From assembly GCF_001866645.1 (NCBI RefSeq), contig NZ_MLYP01000039.1:216152-280151 (forward strand): a DNA stretch of 64,000 nt, in the 5' to 3' direction. Each line of letters opens with the position of its first letter. Position 1 is the first letter of the stretch. The notes below the pieces were generated by a model. The model was given only the letters and a program-made list of their open reading frames with translations. It did no database searches and had not been told where the DNA came from. The DNA is from Streptomyces colonosanans. Lineage in GTDB: Bacteria > Actinomycetota > Actinomycetes > Streptomycetales > Streptomycetaceae. Made by a program: the position numbers and the translations under genes. Of the stretch, positions 17,577-25,942 are shown one piece after another.

Positions 17577-18374
17577 ATGCCCGCGGCCAAGAAGCGCACC
17601 CGAACCTACGACCCGGTGAAGACCCGCACGGCGGTCCTCGCTCAGCTCGGCAACGTACGGGACGCCGTACGCACCCTGACGCCCGGGCAACTCGCCCTCC
17701 CCACGCGGCTGGAGGGCTGGGCGGTGCGGGAGCTGGTCGCGCACATCGGGATGGCCGTCACGGCCGTCGGCCGGTCCCTCGACCTGCCGGAGCCGGTGCG
17801 GCAGGACGCCTCGCTCCTCGACTGGCCGTTCGCCACCTCCGCCAGCTCCTCGGCCATCGACGACTTCACCCGACGGCTCGCCCAGGACCACCCCGACCTC
17901 GACGCCTATCTCGCACAGGTCGAGCAGATCCTGATCCGGCAGCTCGACACGCATCCCGGCACCCGGCTGCTCGCCACCAACGCCGGGGCCCTGCCGCTGG
18001 CCGACTACCTCGTCACCCGCACCGTCGAACTCGTCGTCCACACCGACGATCTCAACGCCGCTGTTCCGGGCCTGGACATCCCCCAGGACCGTCAGGCACT
18101 CGCCGCCGCCACGCGGCTCCTGGCCGACGCGCTCGCGATGGAGGCACCCGGCGCATCGACCGAGGTGCGCATCCCGCCGTACGCCGTCGTGCAGTGCGTC
18201 GAGGGCCCCCGGCACACCCGTGGCACCCCGCCCAACGTCGTCGAGACCGACCCGCTGACCTGGATCCGGCTGGCCACCGGACGGACGGCGTGGCAGGAGG
18301 CCGTGGCGGACGCCAAGGTCAGTGCGAGCGGGGAACGGGCCGACCTCGGGGCACTGCTGCCGCTCATGGCGTGA
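17577..18374 (+). CDS. Maleylpyruvate-isomerase-family mycothiol-dependent protein (TIGR03083-like)
   Basis: 265 residues from ATG 17577; the longer frame (17433) runs inside the TetR gene. N-terminal DinB/MDMPI four-helix fold with LPTRLEGWAVRELVAHIGM, metal ligand candidate H in ELVAHIGMA and later H in ELVVHTDDL; the C-terminal segment (PLTWIRLATGRTAWQEAV) is the SCP2-like extension usual in this family. Members use or detoxify with mycothiol, but the substrate here is unknown. Lies 10 bases after the TetR gene. Confidence 0.82.
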   Translation: MPAAKKRTRTYDPVKTRTAVLAQLGNVRDAVRTLTPGQLALPTRLEGWAVRELVAHIGMAVTAVGRSLDLPEPVRQDASLLDWPFATSASSSAIDDFTRRLAQDHPDLDAYLAQVEQILIRQLDTHPGTRLLATNAGALPLADYLVTRTVELVVHTDDLNAAVPGLDIPQDRQALAAATRLLADALAMEAPGASTEVRIPPYAVVQCVEGPRHTRGTPPNVVETDPLTWIRLATGRTAWQEAVADAKVSASGERADLGALLPLMA

Positions 18375-18609
18375 GGCGGATCCGCGGGACGCCCGTCCGC
18401 GCGCAGGGTGTGCGACGTCTCACTCGCATCCACTTCGCAGGAATCCACCGCGCCTGCCGACGCCGCGTCCACGCACCCGATCGATCCTCGCGCACCCAAA
18501 CTGACCTGCGAAAACGCTGTACACATGGCAACGGTTGCAGGCGAGAGACCCGGGACTTAAACCCATCCCCAATTCGGACCAGTGGTCGGCCTCGAATACA
18601 CTCGGGGGC

Positions 18610-20136
18610 GTGCCACGTGGTGACGGTCGACTCAATCACGACCTGCTCCCCGGTGAGAAAGGCCCCCAGGACGCGTGTGGCGTCTTCGGTGTCTGGGCTC
18701 CGGGTGAAGAGGTCGCAAAGCTCACGTACTTCGGGCTCTACGCCCTCCAACATCGGGGTCAGGAATCCGCGGGTATCGCGGTCAGTAATGGCTCCCAGAT
18801 CCTCGTCTTCAAGGACATGGGACTGGTCTCCCAGGTCTTCGACGAGACCTCGCTCGGTTCGCTCCAAGGTCATATCGCGGTCGGTCACGCCCGCTACTCG
18901 ACCACCGGCGCCTCCGTGTGGGAGAACGCCCAGCCGACATTCCGCGCCACGGCGCACGGCTCCATCGCTCTCGGCCACAACGGCAACCTCGTCAACACGG
19001 CGCAGCTCGCCGGGATGGTCGCCGATCTCCCCAAGGAGACCGGCCGTGCCACACAGGTGGCCGCGACGAACGACACGGACCTCGTCACCGCCCTCCTGGC
19101 CGGCCAGGTCGACGACGACGGCAAGCCGTTGACCGTCGAGGAAGCGGCCCCCGCGGTGTTGCCGCAGGTCAAGGGCGCCTTCTCGCTTGTCTTCATGGAC
19201 GAGCAGACCTTGTACGCGGCCCGGGACCCCCAGGGCATCCGCCCGCTGGTCCTCGGTCGCCTGGAGCGCGGCTGGGTCGTCGCCTCCGAGACCGCCGCGC
19301 TCGACATCACGGGCGCCAGCTTCGTCCGCGAGATCGAGCCGGGCGAGTTCATCGCCATCGACGAGAACGGGCTGCGGTCGTCGCGCTTCGCGGATGCGAA
19401 GCCCCGTGGCTGTGTCTTCGAGTATGTGTACCTGGCTCGCCCCGATACCGACATCGCCGGACGCAACGTCTACCTCTCCCGCGTCGAGATGGGCCGCCGC
19501 CTCGCCAAGGAGGCCCCTGTCGAGGCCGACCTGGTGATACCGACCCCGGAGTCCGGTACCCCGGCCGCCGTCGGCTACGCGGAGGAGAGCGGCATCCCGT
19601 TCGGTGCCGGCCTGGTGAAGAACGCGTACGTCGGGCGCACCTTCATCCAGCCCTCGCAGACGATCCGCCAGCTCGGCATCCGCCTGAAGCTGAACCCGCT
19701 GAAGGACGTCATCAAGGGCAAGCGCCTGGTCGTCGTCGATGACTCGATCGTGCGTGGTAACACCCAGCGGGCGCTGGTGCGGATGCTGCGCGAGGCGGGC
19801 GCCGCCGAGGTCCACATCCGGATCTCCTCCCCGCCGGTGAAGTGGCCGTGCTTCTTCGGCATCGACTTCGCCACCCGCGCCGAGCTGATCGCCAACGGCA
19901 TGACGGTCGAGGAGATCGGCACCTCGTTGGGCGCCGACTCCCTGGCGTACATCTCCCTCGACGGGATGATCGAGGCGACCGCCATCGCCAAGCCGAATCT
20001 GTGCCGCGCCTGCTTCGACGGCGAGTACCCGATGGAGCTGCCGGACCCTGAGCTGCTGGGCAAGCAGCTCCTGGAGACCGAGCTGGCGGCCGGTCCGGCC
20101 GCCACGGCCGCCGCCGACGCCATCCGTCGCCCGTGA
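18610..20136 (+). CDS. purF: Amidophosphoribosyltransferase
   Basis: First committed purine step: PRPP plus glutamine to phosphoribosylamine. 508 residues from GTG 18610 (PRGDGRLNHDLL..), which has a G-rich RBS; the frame is open back to 18535 without one. The nucleophile is the Cys in DACGVFG after a short propeptide, so autocatalytic removal of the N-terminus is expected. Ntn glutaminase landmarks: QHRGQESAGIA, GHARYSTTG, LGHNGNL. Phosphoribosyltransferase motif: LVVVDDSIVRGNT. C-terminal Cys residues (LCRACFDG) are the iron-sulfur ligands of the Bacillus-type enzyme. The 235-base gap upstream likely holds its promoter. purM follows after 32 bases. Confidence 0.97.
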   Translation: MPRGDGRLNHDLLPGEKGPQDACGVFGVWAPGEEVAKLTYFGLYALQHRGQESAGIAVSNGSQILVFKDMGLVSQVFDETSLGSLQGHIAVGHARYSTTGASVWENAQPTFRATAHGSIALGHNGNLVNTAQLAGMVADLPKETGRATQVAATNDTDLVTALLAGQVDDDGKPLTVEEAAPAVLPQVKGAFSLVFMDEQTLYAARDPQGIRPLVLGRLERGWVVASETAALDITGASFVREIEPGEFIAIDENGLRSSRFADAKPRGCVFEYVYLARPDTDIAGRNVYLSRVEMGRRLAKEAPVEADLVIPTPESGTPAAVGYAEESGIPFGAGLVKNAYVGRTFIQPSQTIRQLGIRLKLNPLKDVIKGKRLVVVDDSIVRGNTQRALVRMLREAGAAEVHIRISSPPVKWPCFFGIDFATRAELIANGMTVEEIGTSLGADSLAYISLDGMIEATAIAKPNLCRACFDGEYPMELPDPELLGKQLLETELAAGPAATAAADAIRRP

Positions 20137-20168
20137 GCCCGTCCCACCAACCTGAAAGATCCCAGACC

Positions 20169-21266
20169 ATGTCTACTGCGTTCGATCAGTCGACTCCGTC
20201 GACGGGGACCTCCGGTGCTTCCTATGCTGCGGCAGGCGTCGACATCGAAGCGGGCGACCGCGCGGTGGAGCTGATGAAGGAGTGGGTGAAGAAGACGCAG
20301 CGGCCCGAGGTCCTCGGTGGCCTCGGCGGCTTCGCCGGCCTCTTCGACGCCTCCGCCCTCAAGCGCTACGAGCGCCCGCTGCTCGCGTCCGCCACCGACG
20401 GGGTCGGCACCAAGGTCGACATCGCGCGCCGGATGGGCGTCTACGACACCATCGGCCATGACCTGGTCGCCATGGTCATGGACGACATCGTGGTGTGCGG
20501 CGCCGAGCCGCTGTTCATGACCGACTACATCTGCGTCGGCAAGGTCCACCCGGAGCGCGTCGCGGCGATCGTGAAGGGCATCGCCGAGGGCTGCGTGCTG
20601 GCCGGATGTGCCCTGGTCGGCGGCGAGACGGCCGAACACCCCGGTCTCCTCGGTCCGGACGACTTCGACGTCGCGGGCGCCGGTACGGGCGTCGTGGAGG
20701 CCGACCGGCTCCTCGGCGCGGAGCGCATCCGCAAGGGTGACGTGGCGATCGCCATGGCCGCCTCCGGTCTTCACTCGAACGGGTACTCGCTCGTCCGCCA
20801 CGTCCTTCTCGACCGGGCGAAGCTCGGCCTCGACCAGCATGTGGAGGAACTGGGCCGCAGCCTCGGCGAGGAACTGCTGGAGCCCACGAAGATCTACTCG
20901 CTGGACTGCCTGGCTCTCACCCGCACCGCCGAGGTGCACGCATTCAGCCACATCACCGGCGGCGGGCTCGCGGCCAACCTGGCGCGGGTGATCCCGGACG
21001 ACCTGCACGCGGTCGTCGACCGCTCGACCTGGACCCCGGCGCCGGTCTTCGACCTCGTCGGGAAAACAGGGGACGTCGAGCGCCTCGAGCTGGAGAAGAC
21101 CCTGAACATGGGCGTCGGCATGATCGCCATCGTCCCCGAGCAGTCGGCGGACGTCGCGCTCGCCACTCTGGCCGACCGCGGCGTGGACGCATGGGTCGCC
21201 GGCGAGATCACCGACCGGGGTGACCACGAGACGGGCGCGGCCCTGATCGGCGACTACGCGAGCTGA
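20169..21266 (+). CDS. purM: AIR synthetase (FGAM cyclo-ligase)
   Basis: Closes the imidazole ring of FGAM with ATP to give AIR. 365 residues from ATG 20169. Landmarks: SYAAAGVDIEAGDRAVELM, ATDGVGTK, GHDLVAMVMDDIVVCGAEPLF-type segment, GGETAEHPG, ASGLHSNGYSLVR, ITGGGLAANL. Probably cotranscribed with purF. Ends before a strong bidirectional hairpin. Confidence 0.97.
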   Translation: MSTAFDQSTPSTGTSGASYAAAGVDIEAGDRAVELMKEWVKKTQRPEVLGGLGGFAGLFDASALKRYERPLLASATDGVGTKVDIARRMGVYDTIGHDLVAMVMDDIVVCGAEPLFMTDYICVGKVHPERVAAIVKGIAEGCVLAGCALVGGETAEHPGLLGPDDFDVAGAGTGVVEADRLLGAERIRKGDVAIAMAASGLHSNGYSLVRHVLLDRAKLGLDQHVEELGRSLGEELLEPTKIYSLDCLALTRTAEVHAFSHITGGGLAANLARVIPDDLHAVVDRSTWTPAPVFDLVGKTGDVERLELEKTLNMGVGMIAIVPEQSADVALATLADRGVDAWVAGEITDRGDHETGAALIGDYAS

Positions 21267-21288
21267 GTCCCCGGTGGACAGCACAGAA

Positions 21289-21317
21289 CCCGGTCCGTGG
21301 CCGAGCCACGGACCGGG
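21289..21317. terminator. Bidirectional terminator between purM and DUF3073
   Basis: Perfect 12-bp stem (cccggtccgtgg / ccacggaccggg) with loop ccgag, between convergent genes. Confidence 0.85.
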
Positions 21318-21335
21318 CGGGAATTCAGTGCAAGG

Positions 21336-21584
21336 TCAAGCGCCGCGACGTTGCTGCGAGGACTGGTCGTCCTCGTCCTCCTCGTCGTCGCCGTACAGGT
21401 CGGCGTACCGTGCGTACAGGTCGTCGTCTTGCTCATCGCTCTCGAATTGGTCGCCGTTCGGCGACGTGTTCGACGGCGATGCGCCCAGCTCCTCAGCCAG
21501 GCGTGAGAGATCCGTCCCACCGCTGTTGTACTTCAGCTGGCGGGCGACCTTCGTCTGCTTGGCCTTGGCCCGGCCGCGCCCCAT
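21336..21584 (-). CDS. DUF3073 small acidic protein
   Basis: 82 residues: basic N-terminus (MGRGRAKAKQTKVARQLKY) and an acidic Asp/Glu-rich C-terminal half (DDLYARYADLYGDDEEDEDD), the pattern of actinobacterial DUF3073 proteins. No known function. Conserved next to purM in Streptomyces, as I recall. Its promoter should lie in 21585-21840, where nothing else is coded. Confidence 0.85.
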   Translation of the reverse strand: MGRGRAKAKQTKVARQLKYNSGGTDLSRLAEELGASPSNTSPNGDQFESDEQDDDLYARYADLYGDDEEDEDDQSSQQRRGA

Positions 21585-21857
21585 GGCTCGACCCCCTCAA
21601 CGACGGGGCTCGACGGCCCCAGAGTCTTGACACGCGTTCATGATCCGGAACGGGCTCTCCTCGGAGAGACCGGTCCGTAGGGCTTCCACGGTACCTGAGC
21701 CCACGCCCATACGGTACGTCGCCCGTGGGTGGGCGTGTGCCCAGGACCGGCGAGGCGCCCCGTCCTCGCTGGTCACGGCCGATTTTAACCACTAATTGGC
21801 GGGCGACCCGCCGATAAGAGTGAGAGTTCTCTCCAAGCTCCTACCGGCGGGTACCGG

Positions 21858-22958
21858 TCAAACCTCCGTGGGGCGTGCTCCCGCCCTCGCCTCCGCCATC
21901 CGCTGCTCGGCGATCCGGTCGGCCGCGGCGGCCGGCGGAATACCGTCTTCCTTCGCACGTGCGAATATGGCCAGCGTGGTGTCGAAGATCTTCGCCGCCT
22001 TCGCCCGGCACCGGTCGAAGTCGAAGCCGTGCAGCTCGTCGGCGACCTGGATGACACCGCCGGCGTTGACGACGTAGTCCGGCGCGTACAGGATCCGGCG
22101 GTCGGCGAGGTCCTTCTCCACGCCCGGGTGCGCGAGCTGGTTGTTGGCGGCGCCGCACACCACCTTCGCCGTCAGCACCGGCACCGAGTCGTCGTTCAGG
22201 GCCCCGCCCAGCGCGCAGGGGGCGTAGATGTCCAGCCCCTCGGTGCGGATCAGGGAGTCGGTATCGGCGGCCACGGTGACCTCGGGGTGCTCGTCGGTGA
22301 CCCGGCGTACGGCGTCCGGCCGCACATCGGTGATCACGACCTCGGCGCCGTCCTTCAGCAGGTGCCCGACCAGGTAGTACCCGACCTTGCCGACGCCGGC
22401 GACGCCGACCTTGCGACCCCGCAGCGTCGGGTCGCCCCACAGGTGCTGGGCCGAGGCCCGCATGCCCTGGAAGACGCCGTAGGCGGTGAGCACGGAGGAG
22501 TCGCCCGCGCCGCCGTTCTCCGGGGAGCGCCCGGTGGTCCAGGAGCACGCCCGGGCCACGACGTCCATGTCCGCCACGTAGGTGCCGACGTCGCACGCAG
22601 TCACGTACCGCCCGCCGAGCGAGGCCACGAAACGGCCGTACGCCAGCAGCAGCTCCTCTGTCTTGATCCGCTCGGGGTCGCCGATGATCACGGCCTTGCC
22701 CCCGCCATGGTCGAGGCCGGCCATGGCGTTCTTGTACGACATCCCGCGCGCGAGGTTCAGGGCGTCGGCGACGGCTTCTTCCTCGGTCGCGTACGGGTAG
22801 AAGCGTGTGCCGCCGAGGGCGGGGCCCAGGGCGGTGGAGTGGATCGCAATGACGGCCTTGAGGCCACTGGCCCGGTCCTGGCAGAGCACGACCTGCTCAT
22901 GGCCCCCCTGTTCCGAGTGGAACAGGGTGTGCAGGACGCCGTCGGTTACGTCGGTCAC
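21858..22958 (-). CDS. vdh: Valine (branched-chain amino acid) dehydrogenase
   Basis: NAD-dependent oxidative deamination of valine, leucine and isoleucine, feeding precursor acyl-CoAs. 366 residues from GTG 22958, with CGGGAG seven bases upstream; the open frame to 23027 has no RBS. Glu/Leu/Phe/Val dehydrogenase landmarks: GPALGGTRFYPYA, GMSYKNAMAGLDHGGGKAV (catalytic Lys), ACDVGTYVADM, Rossmann GVAGVGKVGYYLV, CGAANNQLAHP, PDYVVNAGGVI. Divergent from the gene at 23200. Confidence 0.95.
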   Translation of the reverse strand: MTDVTDGVLHTLFHSEQGGHEQVVLCQDRASGLKAVIAIHSTALGPALGGTRFYPYATEEEAVADALNLARGMSYKNAMAGLDHGGGKAVIIGDPERIKTEELLLAYGRFVASLGGRYVTACDVGTYVADMDVVARACSWTTGRSPENGGAGDSSVLTAYGVFQGMRASAQHLWGDPTLRGRKVGVAGVGKVGYYLVGHLLKDGAEVVITDVRPDAVRRVTDEHPEVTVAADTDSLIRTEGLDIYAPCALGGALNDDSVPVLTAKVVCGAANNQLAHPGVEKDLADRRILYAPDYVVNAGGVIQVADELHGFDFDRCRAKAAKIFDTTLAIFARAKEDGIPPAAAADRIAEQRMAEARAGARPTEV

Positions 22959-23199
22959 GGTGGTGACTCCCGGTTGAGTAGCGGCGGTTGGGGCGGGCCC
23001 CGTACGGGTGGCGGGCCCCGTGGGCATGAGCGTAGAACGTGAAGGTGCCCGCCAGCCGTGCAGTGCTCAGGATCACCCCCCCTTGGAGTATGCCGAGTAC
23101 GCCGCGGCGGGTTCGTGGGACGATTTGCCATGGTTTTCCGCCCCGCCCGGGCCGCACCCGGACGGGTTTCGGGTGAGCTCCGATGGGGAGGGAGCAGGC

Positions 23200-24042
23200 G
23201 TGCCCAAGGTGTCCTCGGTGATCGTCCCGTACGCGTCCTACTTGCGCGTGTACGAGCCGCTGGCCGCCTTCCCGGAACCGGAGCGCAGCCACTGGGAGCG
23301 GTACGCCCGGCGCCCCGACCGTCCCTCGTACCAGGACGAACTGCGTCGCTCCCTGGCCGACTTGCTGCCCACCCCGCCGGTTGCGGTGCCGGTGCACGAG
23401 AGCAGTGAAGCCTTCGTGAGCGAGGTGGAGGGGGTGCTGTGCGTCTGCCCGTGGCGCACCCGGCTGCGCGGCTGGCAGGCGCTGGGCGAGCTGGCGCAGG
23501 AACTGCCCGAGCCGGTTCTGGACGCGGTCCTGCCGCCCGTGGTGCGCCGCCAGGCAGCCCAGGACTACGAGCGCTGGCTGGCCGGCAACCCGGACGCCCG
23601 CCCGTGGATCCGCACCGCGACCTGGCAGGTGCCGCTGAACTGGTTCGTGCTCGTCTCCGACGAAGAGCGGCGGTACGACAAGAGGTCCGGCGAGACCCCT
23701 CCGATGCTGCGCTACCGCACGCCCATGGTGCAGGCGCGGCGGCGCACCGCACGGGCACTGCGGACGCTCCGGGACACGATCGACGACGGGCCGCTCATCG
23801 ACGGTCTGGTGGAGGTGGGCCGCTGGCTGGAGGAGTTCCATCCGCGGTCGCTGGTCGAACTGGACTACGGCGGACTCGTGCACGTCCTGCCGGCCGCGGA
23901 GCTGGACGGGGACCACTCGGCCGCGGATGTCGCCGAGGGCATCGACGCCCTGCGGCACGGGGACGGGGCCGCGGCCGGGGAGGCGTACGGACGGTTGGTG
24001 GAGCGCTGGCGGGCCGTACGGGACCGTCGGTCGGCGAACTGA
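23200..24042 (+). CDS. Conserved Streptomyces protein of unknown function
   Basis: 280 residues from GTG 23200 with RBS ggggaggga; start MPKVSSVIVPYASYLRVYEPLAAFP. The upstream open frame (from 23008) is unlikely to be translated. No recognisable catalytic motif, signal peptide or membrane helix; many Arg and Glu residues. The location between vdh and bldC is conserved in Streptomyces, as I recall. Function not assignable. Confidence 0.75.
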   Translation: MPKVSSVIVPYASYLRVYEPLAAFPEPERSHWERYARRPDRPSYQDELRRSLADLLPTPPVAVPVHESSEAFVSEVEGVLCVCPWRTRLRGWQALGELAQELPEPVLDAVLPPVVRRQAAQDYERWLAGNPDARPWIRTATWQVPLNWFVLVSDEERRYDKRSGETPPMLRYRTPMVQARRRTARALRTLRDTIDDGPLIDGLVEVGRWLEEFHPRSLVELDYGGLVHVLPAAELDGDHSAADVAEGIDALRHGDGAAAGEAYGRLVERWRAVRDRRSAN

Positions 24043-24583
24043 GTCCGGGACCTCGGCGCACCGGTGCGCGAATTGTGACCCGTGAGACATGATGAAGTGA
24101 TAAGTCTTGGCCCATGGTTGACGCACCGCAGACCCGCACGGGGACGTAGGCCCCGATCCGGGCTTATGCCTCAAGCGTGACGGACCGCACTTACAGGGAC
24201 CTTGCGCCTTACGGTTCTCCTCGTGCCAAAATAGGACAAGGAGTCCGGGGGAGGTTCCCTCTGTCCACTCATGGTCGGAAACTCTGCGTTGCGTGCTTTG
24301 GGGGGTCTGGTGCCTCCTGATCGCCCTGTGACTGATCGTCACAGTGGCGTGACTGTCCGCTATGGCATGGTCCATCGGCTTCCGTCGCTGATGAACACCT
24401 GGGAGGGCAATTCCATCGGTTTGGCCGACGCGGCTGGACAGATGGTGTAGTTGTAGTGCCGAGGACAAGCCGTTCGTCCTATAACCGACTCGACTCGCGT
24501 CCGCCATTTCGGGCAACGCGGGTCAAGGTGCAGAATTTAGAGGAAAGAACCGAGAAGGTTCGGTTCTCCCGAGGAGGCCGCTC
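24043..24583. other. Long upstream region of bldC, 541 bases, no gene
   Basis: No plausible coding frame. Contains an inverted repeat gtcacagtggcgtgac (24336-24353 area, 5-bp arms) and AT-richer stretches (atgatgaagtgataag near 24089; gtagttgtagtgcc near 24447) that could be promoter elements. A long leader before such a short regulator gene suggests complex transcriptional control. Confidence 0.4.
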
Positions 24584-24790
24584 ATGACCGCTCGCACCCC
24601 TGATGCCGAGCCGCTGCTGACCCCGGCTGAGGTCGCCACGATGTTCCGCGTCGACCCTAAGACGGTCACGCGGTGGGCGAAGGCCGGCAAGCTCACGTCG
24701 ATCCGCACGCTCGGTGGGCACCGCCGCTACCGCGAGGCCGAGGTCCGCGCACTGCTCGCGGGCATTCCGCAGCAGCGCAGCGAGGCCTGA
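24584..24790 (+). CDS. bldC: Developmental regulator BldC (MerR-like DNA-binding domain)
   Basis: 68 residues consisting of little more than one winged helix-turn-helix: LLTPAEVATMFRVDPKTVTRWAKAGKL followed by wing TLGGHRRYREAEV. RBS gaggagg 6 bases upstream. BldC binds cooperatively head-to-tail on direct repeats and keeps Streptomyces in vegetative growth by repressing sporulation genes. The sequence is a near-exact match to what I recall of S. coelicolor BldC. Confidence 0.96.
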   Translation: MTARTPDAEPLLTPAEVATMFRVDPKTVTRWAKAGKLTSIRTLGGHRRYREAEVRALLAGIPQQRSEA

Positions 24791-24925
24791 ACAACTACAT
24801 AACCGGACATAGCGAAGGTCCCCCAGCCTGTCGCGACGTCCACACCACAGCTCCAACCGACGCGGGTTCTGCCCCAACAGGACCCACGCCCGAGGTCAAC
24901 AGAGGCACGACAAGGGTGCGTCGTC

Positions 24926-24965
24926 GATCGCGCTGGACTCCGCCGAGTCCAGCGCGATCTTTTTT
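24926..24965 (+). terminator. Strong intrinsic terminator downstream of bldC
   Basis: 14-bp perfect stem (gatcgcgctggact / agtccagcgcgatc), 6-base loop and a run of six T, the most classical terminator in the window; 135 bases after the bldC stop. 24966-25305 shows no gene. Confidence 0.92.
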
Positions 24966-25305
24966 GTGCCCTGATCGCGCCATGCGGGCCGTTCCGTGAG
25001 CGGCCCTGTCGGAGTCTGGGGAGGGGTGTCGGATCTGCTGTACAGGGCCTTGGAAGGGGGTGCAATTGCACATATTAAATTGACTAGTTGTAGGAGGGGC
25101 GTAAGTTCCACGGTTCCCAAAACTTGTGCGGTGACACCCGTCACATGGCGAGGTTCTTGTTGTGCTCGCGGTGTCTTTGCTAGAGGAACACGCCTGTATG
25201 GGGCGGGTGTTGGGCCGACGGGTGCGCACCAGAGGCGCTTGCGGCGGAGGCCGTGTGGCCCCCGGAGTGATGGTTCGTGCGTGGTGGAGGCGCTGAGGGC
25301 CTCGC

Positions 25306-25506
25306 TCACGTTGTGGAGGGGTTGGAGGGGTTCTCGTCCTCGGAGGCCGTCTGGGGGCTCTCCTCGTCGTGCTGAGCGGGTTCCAACGCCAGGCGCAGCA
25401 GTCGGTGGCAGACCGGGCAGCGCGGGGTCAGATGGCGATACCCGGAAGCGGCGGCTAGATGGGCGCGGAGCAGAGCACGTGTCTCATGCCGAACGGACGT
25501 CGCCAT
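25306..25506 (-). CDS. Small conserved protein, DUF6274-like
   Basis: 66 residues: MATSVRHETRALLRAHL.., then a CPVCH motif (one CxxC pair followed by His) and a polar C-terminus. Strong RBS GGAGGTG upstream of ATG 25506. CxxC-H could bind zinc, though only two or three ligands are visible. From memory it resembles Streptomyces DUF6274 proteins that neighbour bldC. Function unknown. Confidence 0.7.
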   Translation of the reverse strand: MATSVRHETRALLRAHLAAASGYRHLTPRCPVCHRLLRLALEPAQHDEESPQTASEDENPSNPSTT

Positions 25507-25725
25507 ACGCCACCTCCTGGGCCCGGGGGTCGAAGACCCTGGCCTTCCGGGGTACCGGTGGAAAGTGACGCCGTCAAGTCACGCGGCGCCCCCCGTGAAG
25601 GCCGCCGGTGAGGGGAGTGGCGGATATGGGGCACGGGGAGGGCCGGGGCGAGGGTGGTCGTGTCTGATTGCGGTCGTGCCAGGCGCCGCCTTCGTCTCGA
25701 CAGGGCGTGCATGGGGGCATGAAGA

Positions 25726-25752
25726 AGCCCCGCACCTTCGAGGTGCGGGGCT
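25726..25752 (-). terminator. Terminator of tRNA-Asp copy 1
   Basis: Perfect 12-bp stem (agccccgcacct / aggtgcggggct) with loop tcg, immediately downstream of the tRNA. Confidence 0.8.
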
Positions 25753-25758
25753 CTGTTG

Positions 25759-25833
25759 CGGTCCTGACGGGATTTGAACCCGCGGCCTCCACCTTGACAG
25801 GGTGGCGAGCACTCCAAACTGCTCCACAGGACC
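25759..25833 (-). tRNA. tRNA-Asp (anticodon GUC), copy 1
   Basis: 75 bases: acceptor GGTCCTG/CAGGACC, anticodon stem CCACC/GGTGG with loop CTGTCAA, T-arm GCGGGTTCAAATCCCGT, discriminator G. Identical to the copy at 32386-32460. Confidence 0.96.
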
Positions 25834-25942
25834 AGGCTTCGCGGCGCTTGTTGTGCGTTGCGCTGCGAGAAGAGACTGTACAGGAGGGTGAGCCCCTGGG
25901 TCGAACTCACCCAACGTGCACCGGCCGTTACTCAGTGGGCCG

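Noticed and set aside
24996..25568. 190-residue open frame downstream of bldC
   Set aside because: No RBS, odd composition, overlaps the better-supported small gene on the other strand.
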